Position numbers and translations under genes: made by a program. The notes beneath the pieces are model-generated. The model was not told the origin of the DNA. It did no database searches and saw only the letters and a program-made list of their open reading frames with translations. From Punica granatum (taxonomy: Eukaryota; Streptophyta; Magnoliopsida; Myrtales; Lythraceae): a DNA stretch of 64,000 bases. The first letter of the stretch is position 1; every line of letters begins with the position of its first letter. Positions 9,327 to 22,711 of the stretch are shown here, piece after piece. The DNA lies in contig NW_022204360.1 of NCBI RefSeq assembly GCF_007655135.1, forward strand, positions 101,561-165,560, read 5' to 3'.

Positions 9327-12300
9327 CAATCAGAGAGAGGCCGAGAAAAAATGAGAGAGAAAAAGAAAATCAAAATTCGGCCATTGAGAGAAAATCAGAG
9401 AGAAAACAAAAGAATTTTTATGCAAACATGGGAGAAATTAGGCAAGCAATGTTTTTAAATCAGCCGATGATTGTACTTTTGTACAAAGAGGCATTTTTCA
9501 ATACTAACGAACTTGATATCTCTCTTCCTAGTTCTGTTGTTTCTCTTTTGCAGGAGTATGAGGATGTCTTTCCCGAGAAAACACCACATGGCTTACCTCC
9601 AATCCGAGGGATTGAACATCAAATTGATTTTGTTCCCGGTGCGACAATTCCAAACCGACCAGCCTATAGGAGCAATCCTGAGGAGACAAAGGAGCTTCAA
9701 CGGCAGGTAAAGGAGTTGTTAGAGAAAGGGTACGTGAGGGAGAGCTTGAGCCCATGCGCTGTTCCAGTAATACTTGTACCTAAGAAGGATGGGACGTGGA
9801 GAATGTGCATTGATTGCCGAGCAATCAACAACATAACGGTAAAGTATCGTCATCATATTCCTCGCTTAGATGATATGTTAGATGAGTTACATGGTTCTTG
9901 TGTATTTTCTAAAATTGATTTAAAGAGTGGTTATCATCAGATTAGAATGAAAGAAGGAGATGAATGGAAAACTGCCTTTAAAACAAAATACGGTTTGTAC
10001 AAATGGTTAGTTATGCCTTTTGGTTTGACTAATGCTCCAAGCACTTTTATGAGACTTATGAATCATGTTTTGCGTGCATTTATAGGTAGATTTGTGGTTG
10101 TCTACTTTGATGATATACTAGTTTACAGCAAAAACTTAGATGATCATAAGGTACATTTGAAATCTGTCTTAGATGTGCTTAGGAAGGAAAAGTTATTTGC
10201 TAATATGAAGAAGTGTACTTTTTGCACCGATAAGCTTGTTTTTTTGGGATTTGTTGTTAGTGCACAAGGTATACAGGTTGATGAGGAGAAGGTACGTGCA
10301 ATCCAAGAGTGGCCTAGTCCCACAAGTGTAAGTAATGTTCGTAGTTTTCATGGACTTGCTAGTTTCTATCGGCGGTTCGTGAAGGACTTTAGTAGCATAG
10401 CAGCACCACTTACTGAAGTGATCAAGAAAAACGTTGGATTTAGATGGGGAGAAGAACAAGAGAAGGCGTTTCAGCTAATCAAAGAGAAGCTGACCAACGC
10501 TCCTTTATTATCTTTACCTAACTTTTCTAAAACTTTTGAGATTGAATGTGATGCTTCAGGTGTTGGTATAGGTGCAGTTCTCATGCAGGAAGGACGACCA
10601 ATTGCTTACTTCAGCGAAAAACTAAGCGGTGCAGCCTTAAACTATCCAACTTATGATAAAGAGTTGTATGCATTGGTTCGAGCTTTAGAGACGTGGCAGC
10701 ACTACCTATGGCCTAAGGAGTTCGTGATACACACCGATCATGAGTCCTTGAAACACTTGAAGGGCCAACACAAACTAAACAAAAGACATGCCCGATGGGT
10801 GGAGTTCATTGAGACGTTTCCATACGTCATTCGGTATAAGCAAGGTAAGGAGAATGTGGTCGCCGATGCACTTTCTCGCAGGTATGCATTACTCTCTACA
10901 CTTGATGCAAAATTGCTTGGTTTTGAGCACATTAAAAATTTATATGCTGATGACCATGAATTTTGTGAGGAATATCGAGCTTGTGAGAAAATTCCTTGTG
11001 GTAAGTTCTTTAGGCATGATGACTTTCTGTTTCGAGAGAATAAGTTATGCGTGCCAAATTGTTCCTTGAGAGAGTTATTAGTGCAGGAATCACATGGTGG
11101 GGGATTAATGGGACATTTTGGAGTAGCAAAGACTTTAGCTATTTTGCAAGAACACTTCTATTGGCCACATATGAAAAGAGATGTTGAGAGAATTTGTGGT
11201 AGATGCATTACGTGTAGGCAAGCTAAATCCAGAGTGCAGCCTAACGGTTTGTATACTCCTTTACCAATTCCTAGTGAGCCTTGGATTGATATTTCAATGG
11301 ACTTTGTGTTAGGATTACCTAGGACTAAACGTGGGAGAGATTCAATTTTTGTGGTTGTGGATAGATTTTCTAAGATGTCACACTTTATTCCATGTCACAA
11401 AACGGATGATGCCTCGCATGTTGCTGATTTGTTCTTTAGGGAGATTGTGAGGTTACATGGCATGCCTAGAACAATTGTTTCGGATAGAGATGCTAAGTTC
11501 TTGAGCTATTTTTGGAAGACTTTGTGGTGTAAGTTAGGTACTAAGCTGTTATTTTTTACTACTTGTCACCCACAAACTGATGGTCAAACGGAAGTAGTAA
11601 ATAGAACTTTGTCTACTTTATTGAGGGCAATCATAAAAAAAAACATTAAAACATGGGAAGAGTGTTTACCACATGTTGAGTTTGCTTATAACAGATCTGT
11701 TCATTCCGCTACTAAATTTTCACCATTTGAAGTTGTTTATGGATTTAATCCTTTAACTCCATTGGATTTATCTCCTTTACCTTTGACTGAGCATGTTAAT
11801 TTAGATGGCAAAAAGAAAGCTGAATTTGTCAAGCAGATTCATGAGAAAACAAGACTCAACATTGAGCGAAAAACGGAGCAGTATACAAAACACGCCAACA
11901 AGGGCCGTCATAAGCTGATTTTTGAACCCGGAGATTGGGTTTGGTTGCATATGAGGAAAGAGAGATTTCCGGCGCAAAGACGTTCCAAACTGCTTCCAAG
12001 AGGAGATGGACCTTTTCAAGTCCTGGAGCGCATCAATGACAATGCTTATAAACTAGACTTACCTGGTGAGTACAATGTAAGTGCTACTTTTAATGTTTCT
12101 GATTTGCTTCCTTTTGATGTAGGTGATGATTTGAGGACAAATCCTTTTCAAGAGGAGGGGAATGATGCAAATCGTAGCACGACTTCAAGGGATCCAGTTC
12201 AAGTTCCAATTGGACCGATTACGCGAGCACGAGCAAAGAAGTTTAAAGATGAACTCAACGGCCTGATTCAAGAGGTTTGGGCTCAAGCAAATTCGTGGAG

Positions 12301-12379
12301 GCCCATTGGACATGAATCACGTGATCCACAAAGATCCATCAACATTATTCAAGTTATAGAAGATTCCGGACAAGGCTAA
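9323..12379 (+). pseudogene. B1 RT-RNase H-integrase part of gag-pol
   Basis: About 1,018 open codons; the real protein is the continuation of gag-protease, so the first codon here is not a start. Order: reverse transcriptase ([20 protein letters not shown] near 10103), RNase H ([11 protein letters not shown]), integrase with HHCC zinc site (ending CGRCITCRQ), DDE core ([27 protein letters not shown]) and a GPF motif ([11 protein letters not shown]). There is no chromodomain; the tail contains PITRARAKK. The stop at 12379 lies 217 bases inside the 3' LTR. Compared with B2 and B3, B1 has H for P in the RT segment [10 protein letters not shown] and K for E in YEWLVMPFG, which may affect activity. 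Confidence 0.9.
12150..12162 (+). other. B1 polypurine tract
   Basis: AAGAGGAGGGGAA directly before TGATG of the 3' LTR. It lies within the pol reading frame (QEEGN), so the plus-strand primer and coding sequence overlap. Confidence 0.88.
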
Positions 12380-12970
12380 ATTCAGCAAGTGTTTAAGGAA
12401 GCTTCTAGAACAGTTGATGATCAACAGAAGATAACATCAGATTTGTTTGAAGTTTAAATCTCATAGAGATATTCTAGGGGTATTTAGATTTTATATCTTT
12501 ATAGATTATGTCATATCTCTATCGATATTCTTGGTTTTAATTTCCTTATCTATAGGAGGAGATATGACCATATTAGGATTACTTTATGTCTATATATATT
12601 CATCTTAGTCAATTTTTAATGAGAGGAACATTCAGAAAATTGTGAGAGTATTCTCTTTGGTTCTTGAAGAACTAATCGAACTTATCGGAAGTTTCCGTGG
12701 CGTTCATCATCGACTTATCAAACGGCTTTCCACCACCGTTTGTGGCGTCTTCATCGACTTATCAAGCGGTTTTCCATTACCGTTTGTGGCGTCTTCCTAT
12801 ATACCGAGGTTCTTGTTTCGCATTAAACAACGGGTTGAGGTCAGTTATACCAAGGTTCTTGTTTTTGTCGTAAACAACGGGTCGAGGGTTCGTCAATCAA
12901 ATCTGATCGTGGAACGATCTTGGGTTCCTTTAGTTGTCGGGTCTCGTCATTCTTGGCGGGAATCGCATCA
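12163..12970 (+). repeat. B1 3' LTR
   Basis: 808 bp, TGATG...CATCA. The first 217 bases encode the end of pol. It differs from the 5' LTR at about six places by eye, all single-base changes, for example near the LTR end where it reads GGCGGGAATC against GGCGAGAATC. Confidence 0.93.
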
Positions 12971-12975
12971 CACAT
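12971..12975. repeat. Target-site duplication, right of B1
   Basis: CACAT, the second copy of the duplication at 6146-6150. Family A pol continues at once with CATAAATAGG. Confidence 0.95.
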
Positions 12976-15900
12976 CATAAATAGGCATCAATGTTCCAGA
13001 ACTGGTCGCCTCTAATTTAACTTCTAATGACCTCAACTCATTAATAAGTGTGTCATAAACACTCCACATACCTGCAAATCTTGCTGATGATTTCCGACTC
13101 AGTGCATCTGCCACCACATTTGCCTTTCCTGGATGATAGTTGATCGTGCAATCATAATCTTTGATTAGTTCCATCCATCTCCTCTGTCTCAAGTTGAGTT
13201 CTTTCTGAGTGAACAAATATTTCAAACTCTTGTGGTCTGTATAAATCTCACATCTTGCTCCATACAGGTAATGCCTCCAAAGTTTGAGAGCGAATACCAA
13301 AGCTGCCAATTCAAGATCATGTGTCGGGTAATTCTTCCCATGATTCCTTAGTTGCCGAGATGCATAAGCCACCACTCTGCCATTTTGCATTAATACGCAG
13401 CCTAAGCTTTGATGGGATGCATCACTATATATCACAAACCCCTCATCAATGGACGGAATAACAAGCCCTGGGGCAGTGGTCAATCTCTTCTTCAACTCCT
13501 GGAAACTTTGCTCGCACTCATCTGTCCATTCAAACTTCACGCTCTTCCGCGTTAACCGAGTCATGGGAGCAGCAATAAGGGAGAATCCTTCCACAAATCT
13601 TCGATAATAACCAGCTAATCCTAGGAAACTCCTCACCTCTGATACACTTGTAGGACGATTCCAATTCAAGATAGCTTCAATCTTCGTGGGGTCCACTGAT
13701 ACACCATCACCTGAAATCACATGCCCGAGGAATCCCACTCGATCTAACCAAAACTCACATTTGCTAAACTTAGCATAAAGTTTTCTTTCTCTCAAAATCT
13801 GCAACACTACTCGGAGATGTTCTTCATGCTCATTCCGGTTCCTCGAGTATACCAATATATCATCGATGAAAACCACCACAAACTGATCAAGATATGGCTG
13901 GAAAACTCTATTCATTAAATCCATAAAAGCTGCTGGAGCATTTGTTAACCCGAAAGGCATCACAAGGAATTCATAATGTCCATACCGTGTGCGAAAAGCA
14001 GTCTTGGGCACATCAGAGTCCTTGATCTTCAGCTGGTGGTATCCCGATCTAAGATCGATCTTCGAGAAGACGGTAGCACCTCGGAGCTGGTCAAACAAGT
14101 CATCTATCCTAGGTAAAGGATATTCATTGCGCACCGTAACTCGATTCAACTGTCGATAATCTATGCACAATCTGAGCGAGCCATCCTTCTTCTTCACAAA
14201 CAAAACGGGAGCACCCCAAGAAGATACACTAGGCCTGATAAATCCCTTTTCTAACAATTCTTGCAGCTGAATTTTCAATTCCTTGAGTTCTGACGGGGCC
14301 ATACGATACGGTGCACGGGAAATCGGCGCAGTACCGGGCTCTAGCTCGATAGTAAACTCAATCTCTCTATTAGGGGGAAGACCAGGTAAATCATCAGGAA
14401 AAATCTCTGGAAACTCGCAAACTACTGAAATTTCACTAAGTTTTGGTGAGTTGACCTCGGTAGCAACCACATGTGCCAAATATCCTTCACACCCCCTTTT
14501 CAAAAGTTTCGTCGCCTCGAGAAATGATATAACATTGAATGGAGCACCCAACTGATCTCCATGAAGCTTAAATTCAGGCTCATTCGGTATTCTAAAAATA
14601 ACCTCCTTCTTGTAACACTCCACCGAAGCATGATGAGAAGCAAGCCAATCCATCCCGAGGATAACGTCAAAATCCCAAATGCTTAAGGGTATTAAATCTA
14701 CTAACATTTCCTTATCCCCTAACTGTAGCCTACAACTGCGATACACTTCCCGACTACTACACTTTCCCCGGTCGGTGTAGCTATGGACATACGACTATCT
14801 AATAACTCTCGTGGTCTATTAGAATGCATGGCATATGACAATGAGATATATGAATGAGTGGACCCTGGGTCTATAAGTACATGAGCAGGTTTATTAAAGA
14901 GATTTAACGTACCCGTCACTACAGTCGGAGTGGCATCCGCATCTCGCTTCGTTAAGGTGAATACCCTACCCTGCGTCATTGGTCTATTGGCCTGGCCTGC
15001 TGAGCTCACCATCGATCCACCCCCTCGGCCTTGAACACTCTTATTGCTACTCATTTGTCCACGGCCTCTTATCGCCGATGGCCTATTGCCCACACTAGCA
15101 CTACTAGACGCTGCTACTATAGGCTGCCTACAATTCCTCAGTACATGTCCCTTCATGCCACATCTAAAACATGTAACCCCCTCACTCCTCAATTGCGGAC
15201 AATTATTTCTCAAGTGATCACGACGTCCACAATGAAAACAACTCCCGGACTGCACTTGACAAACTCCGGAATGGAATCGACCACAATTCTGACAATTTTG
15301 ATGCCTCGGGAGATTAGTTCCACCATAACTTGCACCACTCTGACTTATGATGCCCTTATCTTCATGAAACCATTGTGGAGATTGCTGATAAGTTGATTTC
15401 CCTCTATTGAAGCCTTGAATGAACCCGCCTCTTTTTGGGGGTCGGAAGGAACCCTCTACAAGTGAGCTACTAGGCCGAGTTCTACTTTGCTCCCTCTGAT
15501 GAACTTCCTCTCGTAAGTCCTCCTCAGCGATAATGGCTTTATTATATAGGTCTGCAAATAATGGGATCTCCAAAACAGAAACGCGCGACCTAATATTGAG
15601 GTTCAATCCACCCAAGAACCTACTGCATTTGGAAGTTTCATCACTTACCAATGTAGGGGCAAAACGTGACAACTTGGTAAATTTTACTTCATATTCAGCT
15701 ACGCTGAGCTCTCCTTGCTTCAAATTAAGAAATTCCCGCTCCTTGGTGCGCCGTAACGAGGCTGGAAAGTACTTGTTATAAAATGCTTGCGTAAACTCAC
15801 CCCATGTGATAATATGCGAAGAGTTCGGGTCCAGTCGTCTCTGAGTAGCCTCCCACCAGTACTGGGCATCCCCTTCTAGCATAAATGTCGCAAGTGCCAC

Positions 15901-16314
15901 ACGTTGGGTGTCTGGAACCTCCATGATTGAAAAAATTCTTTCCATTCCAGCTATCCAATTCTCCGCTTTTATCGGATCAGCACTACCCAAAAAACTAGAT
16001 GGACCATATTTCCTAAACCTTTCATACGGCGTCAATTATGACTCCATGTGAGATGTGGATGCACTCGGCTGTGTTGCTTGTCTCTGAGAGAAGGCCGTTT
16101 GTTGCTCAATTAGCTGCGCTTGCTGCTCAACTAGAAGAGTCATGGCTGCTAATGTCTGGTGGATTGGTGGATCTTGATCCCTAGGAGCTGCAGCAGCTTC
16201 TTGAGGAGCTTGAGACACTTGCTCCTCTGTCATCGGCTAAGGTGTACTCAGATCAGCTGAATTCTCGGCTGTGCGGTATCTAGGTCGACCCCGCCTTGCA
16301 CGTTTGGGTCCCAT
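12971..16314 (-). pseudogene. Unit 2 gag-protease-RT-RNase H, with stops and a frameshift
   Basis: This is the N-terminal two-thirds of the unit 2 polyprotein; its C-terminus is at 4682-6150. Start ATG at 16314. Gag has two nonsense changes: E27 to TAG (16234-16236) and Q93 to TAA (16036-16038). Both are shared exactly with unit 3. After them come the gag core, three zinc knuckles and protease (DPGSTHS). One base is missing near 14747, between protease and RT. RT (FIDDILVYS) and RNase H (YSDASHQ) follow intact up to B1. The element was therefore unable to make Gag from this copy, whether or not B1 was present. Confidence 0.9.
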
Positions 16315-16451
16315 TGCAAATTTTCCTATACAGAACACAAGTTAACCAAGCATTTAACAAACACAACGATAAGATATATCCCGTCTTGGGCCGCAACTAA
16401 TCAAAAAGAACGGGGATCAGGCACACTAAGTCTACAGAATCCTATAACCTA

Positions 16452-16464
16452 GGCTCTGATACCA
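16452..16464 (-). other. Primer-binding site, unit 2
   Basis: The plus strand shows the tRNA-Met 3' end GGCTCTGATACCA, four bases from the start of LTR2. Confidence 0.92.
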
Positions 16465-16468
16465 AAAA

Positions 16469-17088
16469 TGTCACGACCCGAAACTTATAGCAGAGTTTCC
16501 CCTCTATTCCTTGTCATATGCGCAACTCATATGTGTATAATCTGTTTTCTTAACTCCCAACACATTGAACCAACCCAGCAAGCTCTATATAAACATATAA
16601 CCACCTAACCAATTCAGATATATGCATAAAACTCTCAAAGATTACTCAGTTGCAACCATCTTGTAACATAGACTGAACGAAAAGCTTTCATATATATATA
16701 TATAGCATACTTCTACAACACATCCAACCTTTAAACTAACTCGGCATGCTCTACATGAATATATAATGAGTCTAACGGATTCTAATGTACATATATGTTC
16801 TCCATAGTGTGTTCAGCTACAACCATACCACTAAACCAACTAACAAAAGTTTCAGGTCGTAACAGGATTGTAACATTTACGAACACTTACTACCTATACT
16901 ATGGGTGGGCCTACTTGCCAAAATCCTTTGCGCTGATCCCCGTTATCCAAAGCCCTCCTGTGCGGCTAGTCTAACTCCTAGCTCATCTGGAAAAATGTAT
17001 GCAGGGGGTGAGCTGCAACTCAGTGAGTACTATATTCCAAGGTAAAATGAGCTAATATGTTACATCACAATTCACGACAATCAATCAT

Positions 17089-17132
<44 letters not shown>

Positions 17133-17663
17133 TTCACCATGATATAGCATCCAATACCAAGATCATCCTTTCACACAACTCATAGGGCAACCAATCCAAA
17201 CAACAGTAATATAGCCATAAGGTTGCATTTCCTCGCAACAGAGTTATGACGGTACCGTGACCCCGCACACCTCATTCATATCATCCTCAACTCCCAATAT
17301 CCATGTCTCATGAGCGGGGGCCGCCCATTAACCTCTGGCGGTAAGAGTTGACCTTCATTTATATTCCGCCGGTCCAGCGGCCGATCATGCCCCTACTTAT
17401 ATTCCGCCGGGTCCAGCGGCCGATCAGGCCCCTATTTGTATTCCGCCGGGTCCAGCGGCCGATCACGTCCCTATTTATATTCCGCCGGGTCCAGCGGCCG
17501 ATCAAGTCCCTATTTATATTCCGCCAGGTTCGGCGGCCGATCAGGCCCCTTTTATAATCCGCCGGGTCCAGCGATCCCATGGCTATAGTCCAACCATCAC
17601 AAGCATACTAAGCATACACATCAACTATGTTCCGCAATCATTCAGCCACCATCACTTCTATAA

Positions 17664-17699
<36 letters not shown>

Positions 17700-17830
17700 T
17701 ATCATTTTACGATGGAAGAAAGTGCTCACTAACACCCCTGAAACGACCACTTAATGAGTTGAGCCTTCCGGAGGTATAACCTCAGTCTCCCCAACCCCTA
17801 TTCAGTTCAAGAACAAAGGTTAGATAATAT
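16469..17830 (-). repeat. Family A LTR2, truncated
   Basis: The LTR begins at TGTCACG (plus strand) and matches LTR1 through the 39-bp repeats, but stops inside GTTAGATAATAT and passes directly into unit 3 pol (ATCAAATGAC). About 1.27 kb is missing: the promoter-bearing part of the LTR, the polypurine tract and the last pol codons including most of the chromodomain. The three bases TAT could belong to either side, so the break shows short microhomology. Confidence 0.9.
17366..17573 (-). repeat. 39-bp tandem repeats in LTR2
   Basis: Five units plus a partial one, in the same order and with the same unit variants as LTR1, apart from single-base changes such as CCGCCAGG in the fifth unit. Confidence 0.88.
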
Positions 17831-20800
17831 CAAATGACTCTTCCACAACACCTTTACTAATGGAATTCTCTTGGTTCGAGGGACCTGCTCTTTCCTATCT
17901 AAGATCGCTACTGGCTCTTCCTCATATGTTAAGTCCTCATTTAACTCCACCGGTTGATAACTCGAAACATGAGATGGGTCCGGTATATACTTACGCAACA
18001 TTGACACATGAAACACGTTATGGATACGGGATAGTTCAGGGGGTAGAGCCAACCGATATGCCACCTTCCCAATGCGCTCCAAAATCTCGTATGGCCCGAT
18101 ATATCTGGGACTAAGCTTTCCTTTCTTGCCAAATCTCATAATACCCTTCCACGGTGATACCTTTAAGAAAACTCGATCCCCTTGCTGAAACTCGAGGTCC
18201 TTTCTTCGTTTATCAGCATAATTCTTTTGTCGCCCTTGAGCGGTCTTTAATCTCTCTCTGATAATCTTGACCTTTTCAGCTATTAGGTCGACTATTTTCG
18301 GTCCAGTTAATTGCCTCTCTCCAACTTCGTTCCAACACAATGGTGTTCGACAAGCCCGACCATAAAGCGACTCATATGGTGCCATTCCAATACTAGATTG
18401 ATAGCTGTTATTATACGCGAATTCCATTAAAGGAAGGTAGTCATCCCAGCAGCCTTGAAATTCTATAACACACGCTCTTAACATATCCTCCAATGTTTGA
18501 ATGGTCCTTTCGCTTTGCCCGTCTGATTCGGGATGAAAAGCAGTGGTCAAATTCAACTTCGTGCCTAGAGTCGTAACAAAACTATTCCAGTACTTGGAAG
18601 TAAAATAGGAACCTCTGTCTGATACTATGGATGCCGGCACACCGTGCAACCTCACAATCTCCTTAATGAACAATTGTGCCAACTGATCTGCACCAAATGT
18701 CGTTTTAGCTGGTAGGAAGTGAGCGGATTTAGTCAGCCTATCAACTATCACCCATATAGAATCATGCCCTCTTCGTGTTCGTGGAAGTCCCGAGACAAAA
18801 TCCATGGTGATCTTTTCCCATTTCCATTCAGGTACCGGAAGGGGTTGTAATAACCCGGATGGGTGCTGATGTTCTGCCTTAACCTGCTGACATACTAGAC
18901 ACTTAGCGACATATTCAGCTATCTCCTTTTTCATGTTATACCACCAATAACTTCTCTTCAAATTATAATACATCTTAGTGCTTCCGGGGTGCATTGCATA
19001 TGGTGAGCTATGAGCCTGTGCAAGAATCTCTCTCTTCAACTCAACATCGTCAGGTACACAAATTCGACTCCCAAACATAAGTGTGTCATCCTCTTTCAAA
19101 AGAAATTCAAACTTCTTGCCTTCCTTTACTCTGCCTTCCTTAATCTTGTTTTCATCTCTACTAAAAATGGATCTACTTGTTGCGCTTCCCGAATTCGATC
19201 AACTAGCACTGGCTTCACATCATAAATAGCCATCAATGTTCCAGAACTGGTCGCCTCTAATTTAACTTCTAATGACCTCAACTCATTAATAAGTGTGTCA
19301 TAAACACTCCACATACCTGCTAATCTTGCTGATGATTTCCGACTCAGTGCATCTGCCACCACATTTGCCTTTCTTGGATGATAGTTGATCGTGCAATCAT
19401 AATCTTTGATTAGTTCCATCCATCTCCTCTGTCTCAAGTTGAGTTCTTTCTGAGTGAACAAATATTTCAAACTCTTGTGGTCTGTATAAATCTCACATCT
19501 TGCTCCATACAGGTAATGCCTCCAAAGTTTGAGAGCGAATACCACAGCTGCCAATTCAAGATCATGTGTCGGGTAATTCTTCCATGATTCCTTAGCTGCC
19601 GAGATGCATAAGCCACCACTCTGCCATTTTGCATTAATACGCAGCCTAAGCCTTGATGGGATGCATCACTATATATCACAAACCCCTCATCAGTGGACGG
19701 AATAACAAGCACTGGGGCAGTGGTCAATCTCTTCTTCAACTCCTGGAAACTTTGCTCGCACTCATCTGTCCATTCAAACTTCACGCTCTTCCGCGTTAAC
19801 CGAGTCATGGGAGCAGCAATAAGGGAGAATCCTTCCACAAATCTTCGATAATAACCAGCTAATCCTAGGAAACTCATCACCTCTGATACACTTGTAGGAC
19901 GATTCCAATTCAAGATAGCTTCAATCTTCGTGGGGTCCACTGATACACCATCACCTGAAATCACATGCCCAAGGAATCCCACTCGATCTAACCAAAACTC
20001 ACATTTGCTAAACTTAGCATAAAGTTTTCTTTCTCTCAAAATCTGCAACACTACTCGGAGATGTTCTTCATGCTCATTCCGGTTCCTCGAGTATACCAAT
20101 ATATCATCGATGAAAACCACCACAAACTGATCAAGATATGGCTGGAAACTCTATTCATTAAATCCATAAAAGCTGCTGGAGCATTTGTTAACCCGAAAGG
20201 CATCACAAGGAATTCATAATGTCCATGCCGTGTGCGAAAAGCAGTCTTGGGCACATCAGAGTCCTTGATCTTCAGCTGGTGGTATCCCGATCTAAGATCG
20301 ATCTTCGAGAAGACGGTAGCACCTCGGAGCTGGTCAAACAAGTCATCTATCCTAGGTAAAGGATATTTATTGCGCACCGTAACTCGATTCAACTGTCGAT
20401 AATCTATGCACAATCTGAGCGAGCCATCCTTCTTCTTCACAAACAAAACGGGAGCACCCCAAGAAGATACACTAGGCCTGATAAATCCCTTTTCTAACAA
20501 TTCTTGCAGCTGAATTTTCAATTCCTTGAGTTCTGACGGGGCCATACGATACGGTGCACGGGAAATCGGCGCAGTACCGGGCTCTAGCTCGATAGTAACT
20601 CAATCTCTCTATTAGGGGGAAGACCAGGTAAATCATCAGGAAAATCTCTGGAAACTCGCAAATTACTGAAATTTCACTAAGTTTTGGTGAGTTGACCTCG
20701 GTAGCAACCACATGTGCCAAATATCCTTCACACCCCCTTTTCAAAAGTTACGTCGCCTCGAGAAATGATATAACATTGAATGGAGCACCCAACTGATCTC

Positions 20801-22557
20801 CATGAAGCTTAAATTCAGGCTCATTCGGTATTCTAAAAATAACCTCCTTCTTGTAACACTCCACCGAAGCATGATGAGAAGCAAGCCAATCCATCCCGAG
20901 GATAACGTCAAAATCCCAAATGCTTAAGGGTATTAAATCTACTAACATTTCCTTATCCCCTAACTGTAGCCTACAACTGCGATACACTTCCCCGACTACC
21001 ACACTTTCCCCCGGTCGGTGTAGCTATGGACATACGACTATCTAATAACTCTCGTGGTCTATTAGAATGCATGGCATATGACAATGAGATATATGAATGA
21101 GTGGACCCTGGGTCAATAAGTACATGAGCAGGTTTATTAAAGAGATTTAACGTACCCGTCACTACAGTCGGAGTGGCATCCGCATCTCGCTTCGTTAAGG
21201 TGAATACCCTACCCTGCGTCATTGGTCTATTGGCCTGGCCTGCTGAGCTCACCATCGATCCACCCCCTCGGCCTTGAACACTCTTATTGCTACTCATTTG
21301 TCCACGGCCTCTTATCGCCGATGGCCTATTGCCCACACTAGCACTACTAGACGCTGCTACTATAGGCTGCCTACAATTCCTCAGTACATGTCCCTTCATG
21401 CCACATCTAAAACATGTAACCCCCTCACTCCTCAATTGCGGACAATTATTTCTCAAGTGATCACGACGTCCACAATGAAAACAACTCCCGGACTGCACTT
21501 GACAAACTCCGGAATGGAATCGACCACAATTCTGACAATTTTGATGCCTCGGGAGATTAGTTCCACCATAACTTGCACCACTCTGACTTATGATGCCCTT
21601 ATCTTCATGAAACCATTGTGGAGATTGCTGATAAGTTGATTTCCCTCTATTGAAGCCTTGAATGAACCCGCCTCTTTTTGGGGGTCGGAAGGAACCCTCT
21701 ACAAGTGAGCTACTAGGCCGAGTTCTACCTTGCTCCCTCTGATGAACTTCCTCTCGTAAGTCCTCCTCAGCGATAATGGCTTTATTATATAGTTCTGCAA
21801 ATAATGGGATCTCCAAAACGGAAACGCGCGACCTAATATTGAGGTTCAATCCATCCAAGAACCTACTGCATTTGGAAGTTTCATCACTTACCAATGTAGG
21901 GGCAAAACGTGACAACTTGGTAAATTTTACTTCATATTCAGCTACGCTGAGCTCTCCTTGCTTCAAATTAAGAAATTCCCGCTCCTTGGTGCGCCGAAAC
22001 GAGGCTGGAAAGTACTTGTTATAAAATGCTTGCGTAAACTCACCCCAAGTGATAACATGCGAAGAGTTCGGGTCCAGTCGTCTCTGAGTAGCCTCCCACC
22101 AGTACTGGGCATCCCCTTCTAGCATAAATGTCGCAAGTGCCACACGTTGGGTGTCTGGAACCTCCATGATTGAAAAAATTCTTTCCATTCCAGCTATCCA
22201 ATTCTCCGCTTCTATCGGATCAGCACTACCCAAAAAACTAGATGGACCATATTTCCTAAACCTTTCATACGGCGTCAATTATGACTCCATGTGAGATGTG
22301 GATGCACTCGGCTGTGTTGCTTGTCTCTGAGAGAAGGCCGTTTGTTGCTCAATTAGCTGCGCTTGCTGCTCAACTAGACGAGTCATGGCTGCTAATGTCT
22401 GGTGGATTGTTGGATCTTGATCCCTAGGAGCTGCAGCAGCTTCTTGAGGAGCTTGAGACACTTGCTCCTCTGTCATCGGCTAAGGTGTACTCAGATCAGC
22501 TAAATTCTCGGCTGTGCGGTATCTAGGTCGACCCCGCCTTGCACGTTTGGGTCCCAT
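17831..22557 (-). pseudogene. Unit 3 gag-pol, heavily damaged
   Basis: Gag start ATG at 22557. All domains are recognisable in order (gag, zinc knuckles, protease, RT, RNase H, integrase), but the C-terminus is deleted together with part of LTR2, leaving the chromodomain broken. Gag has the same stops as unit 2 (E27 at 22477-22479, Q93 at 22279-22281). Further lesions by comparison with unit 5: one extra C near 21008, a stop in the segment before RT at 20748, and single-base losses near 20642, 20597, 20148, 19586 and 19149. This is the most damaged unit left of the low-quality region and cannot encode a working polyprotein. Confidence 0.9.
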
Positions 22558-22694
22558 TGCAAATTTTCCTATACAGAACACAAGTTAACCAAGAATTTAA
22601 CAAACACAACGATAAGATATATCCCGTCTTGGGCCGCAACTAATCAAAAAGAACGGGGATCAGGCACACTAAGTCTACAGAATCCTATAACCTA

Positions 22695-22707
22695 GGCTCT
22701 GATACCA
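22695..22707 (-). other. Primer-binding site, unit 3
   Basis: GGCTCTGATACCA on the plus strand, four bases from LTR3; complementary site for initiator tRNA-Met. Confidence 0.92.
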
Positions 22708-22711
22708 AAAA

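Larger units (their letters stand above)
6151..12970 (+). mobile_element. B1: full-length CRM-like Ty3/gypsy element
   Basis: A complete element on the plus strand, opposite to its host family A unit. Order: 5' LTR, PBS, leader, gag-protease, RT-RNase H-integrase, polypurine tract, 3' LTR, with a CACAT duplication on both sides. LTRs begin TGATG and end CATCA, as is usual for the centromeric CRM clade, and pol runs into the 3' LTR, another CRM trait. The two LTRs differ at about six of 808 positions by eye, so the insertion is young. Two one-base insertions in the A-rich linker between protease and RT break the reading frame, so this copy should not be autonomous. Confidence 0.93.
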
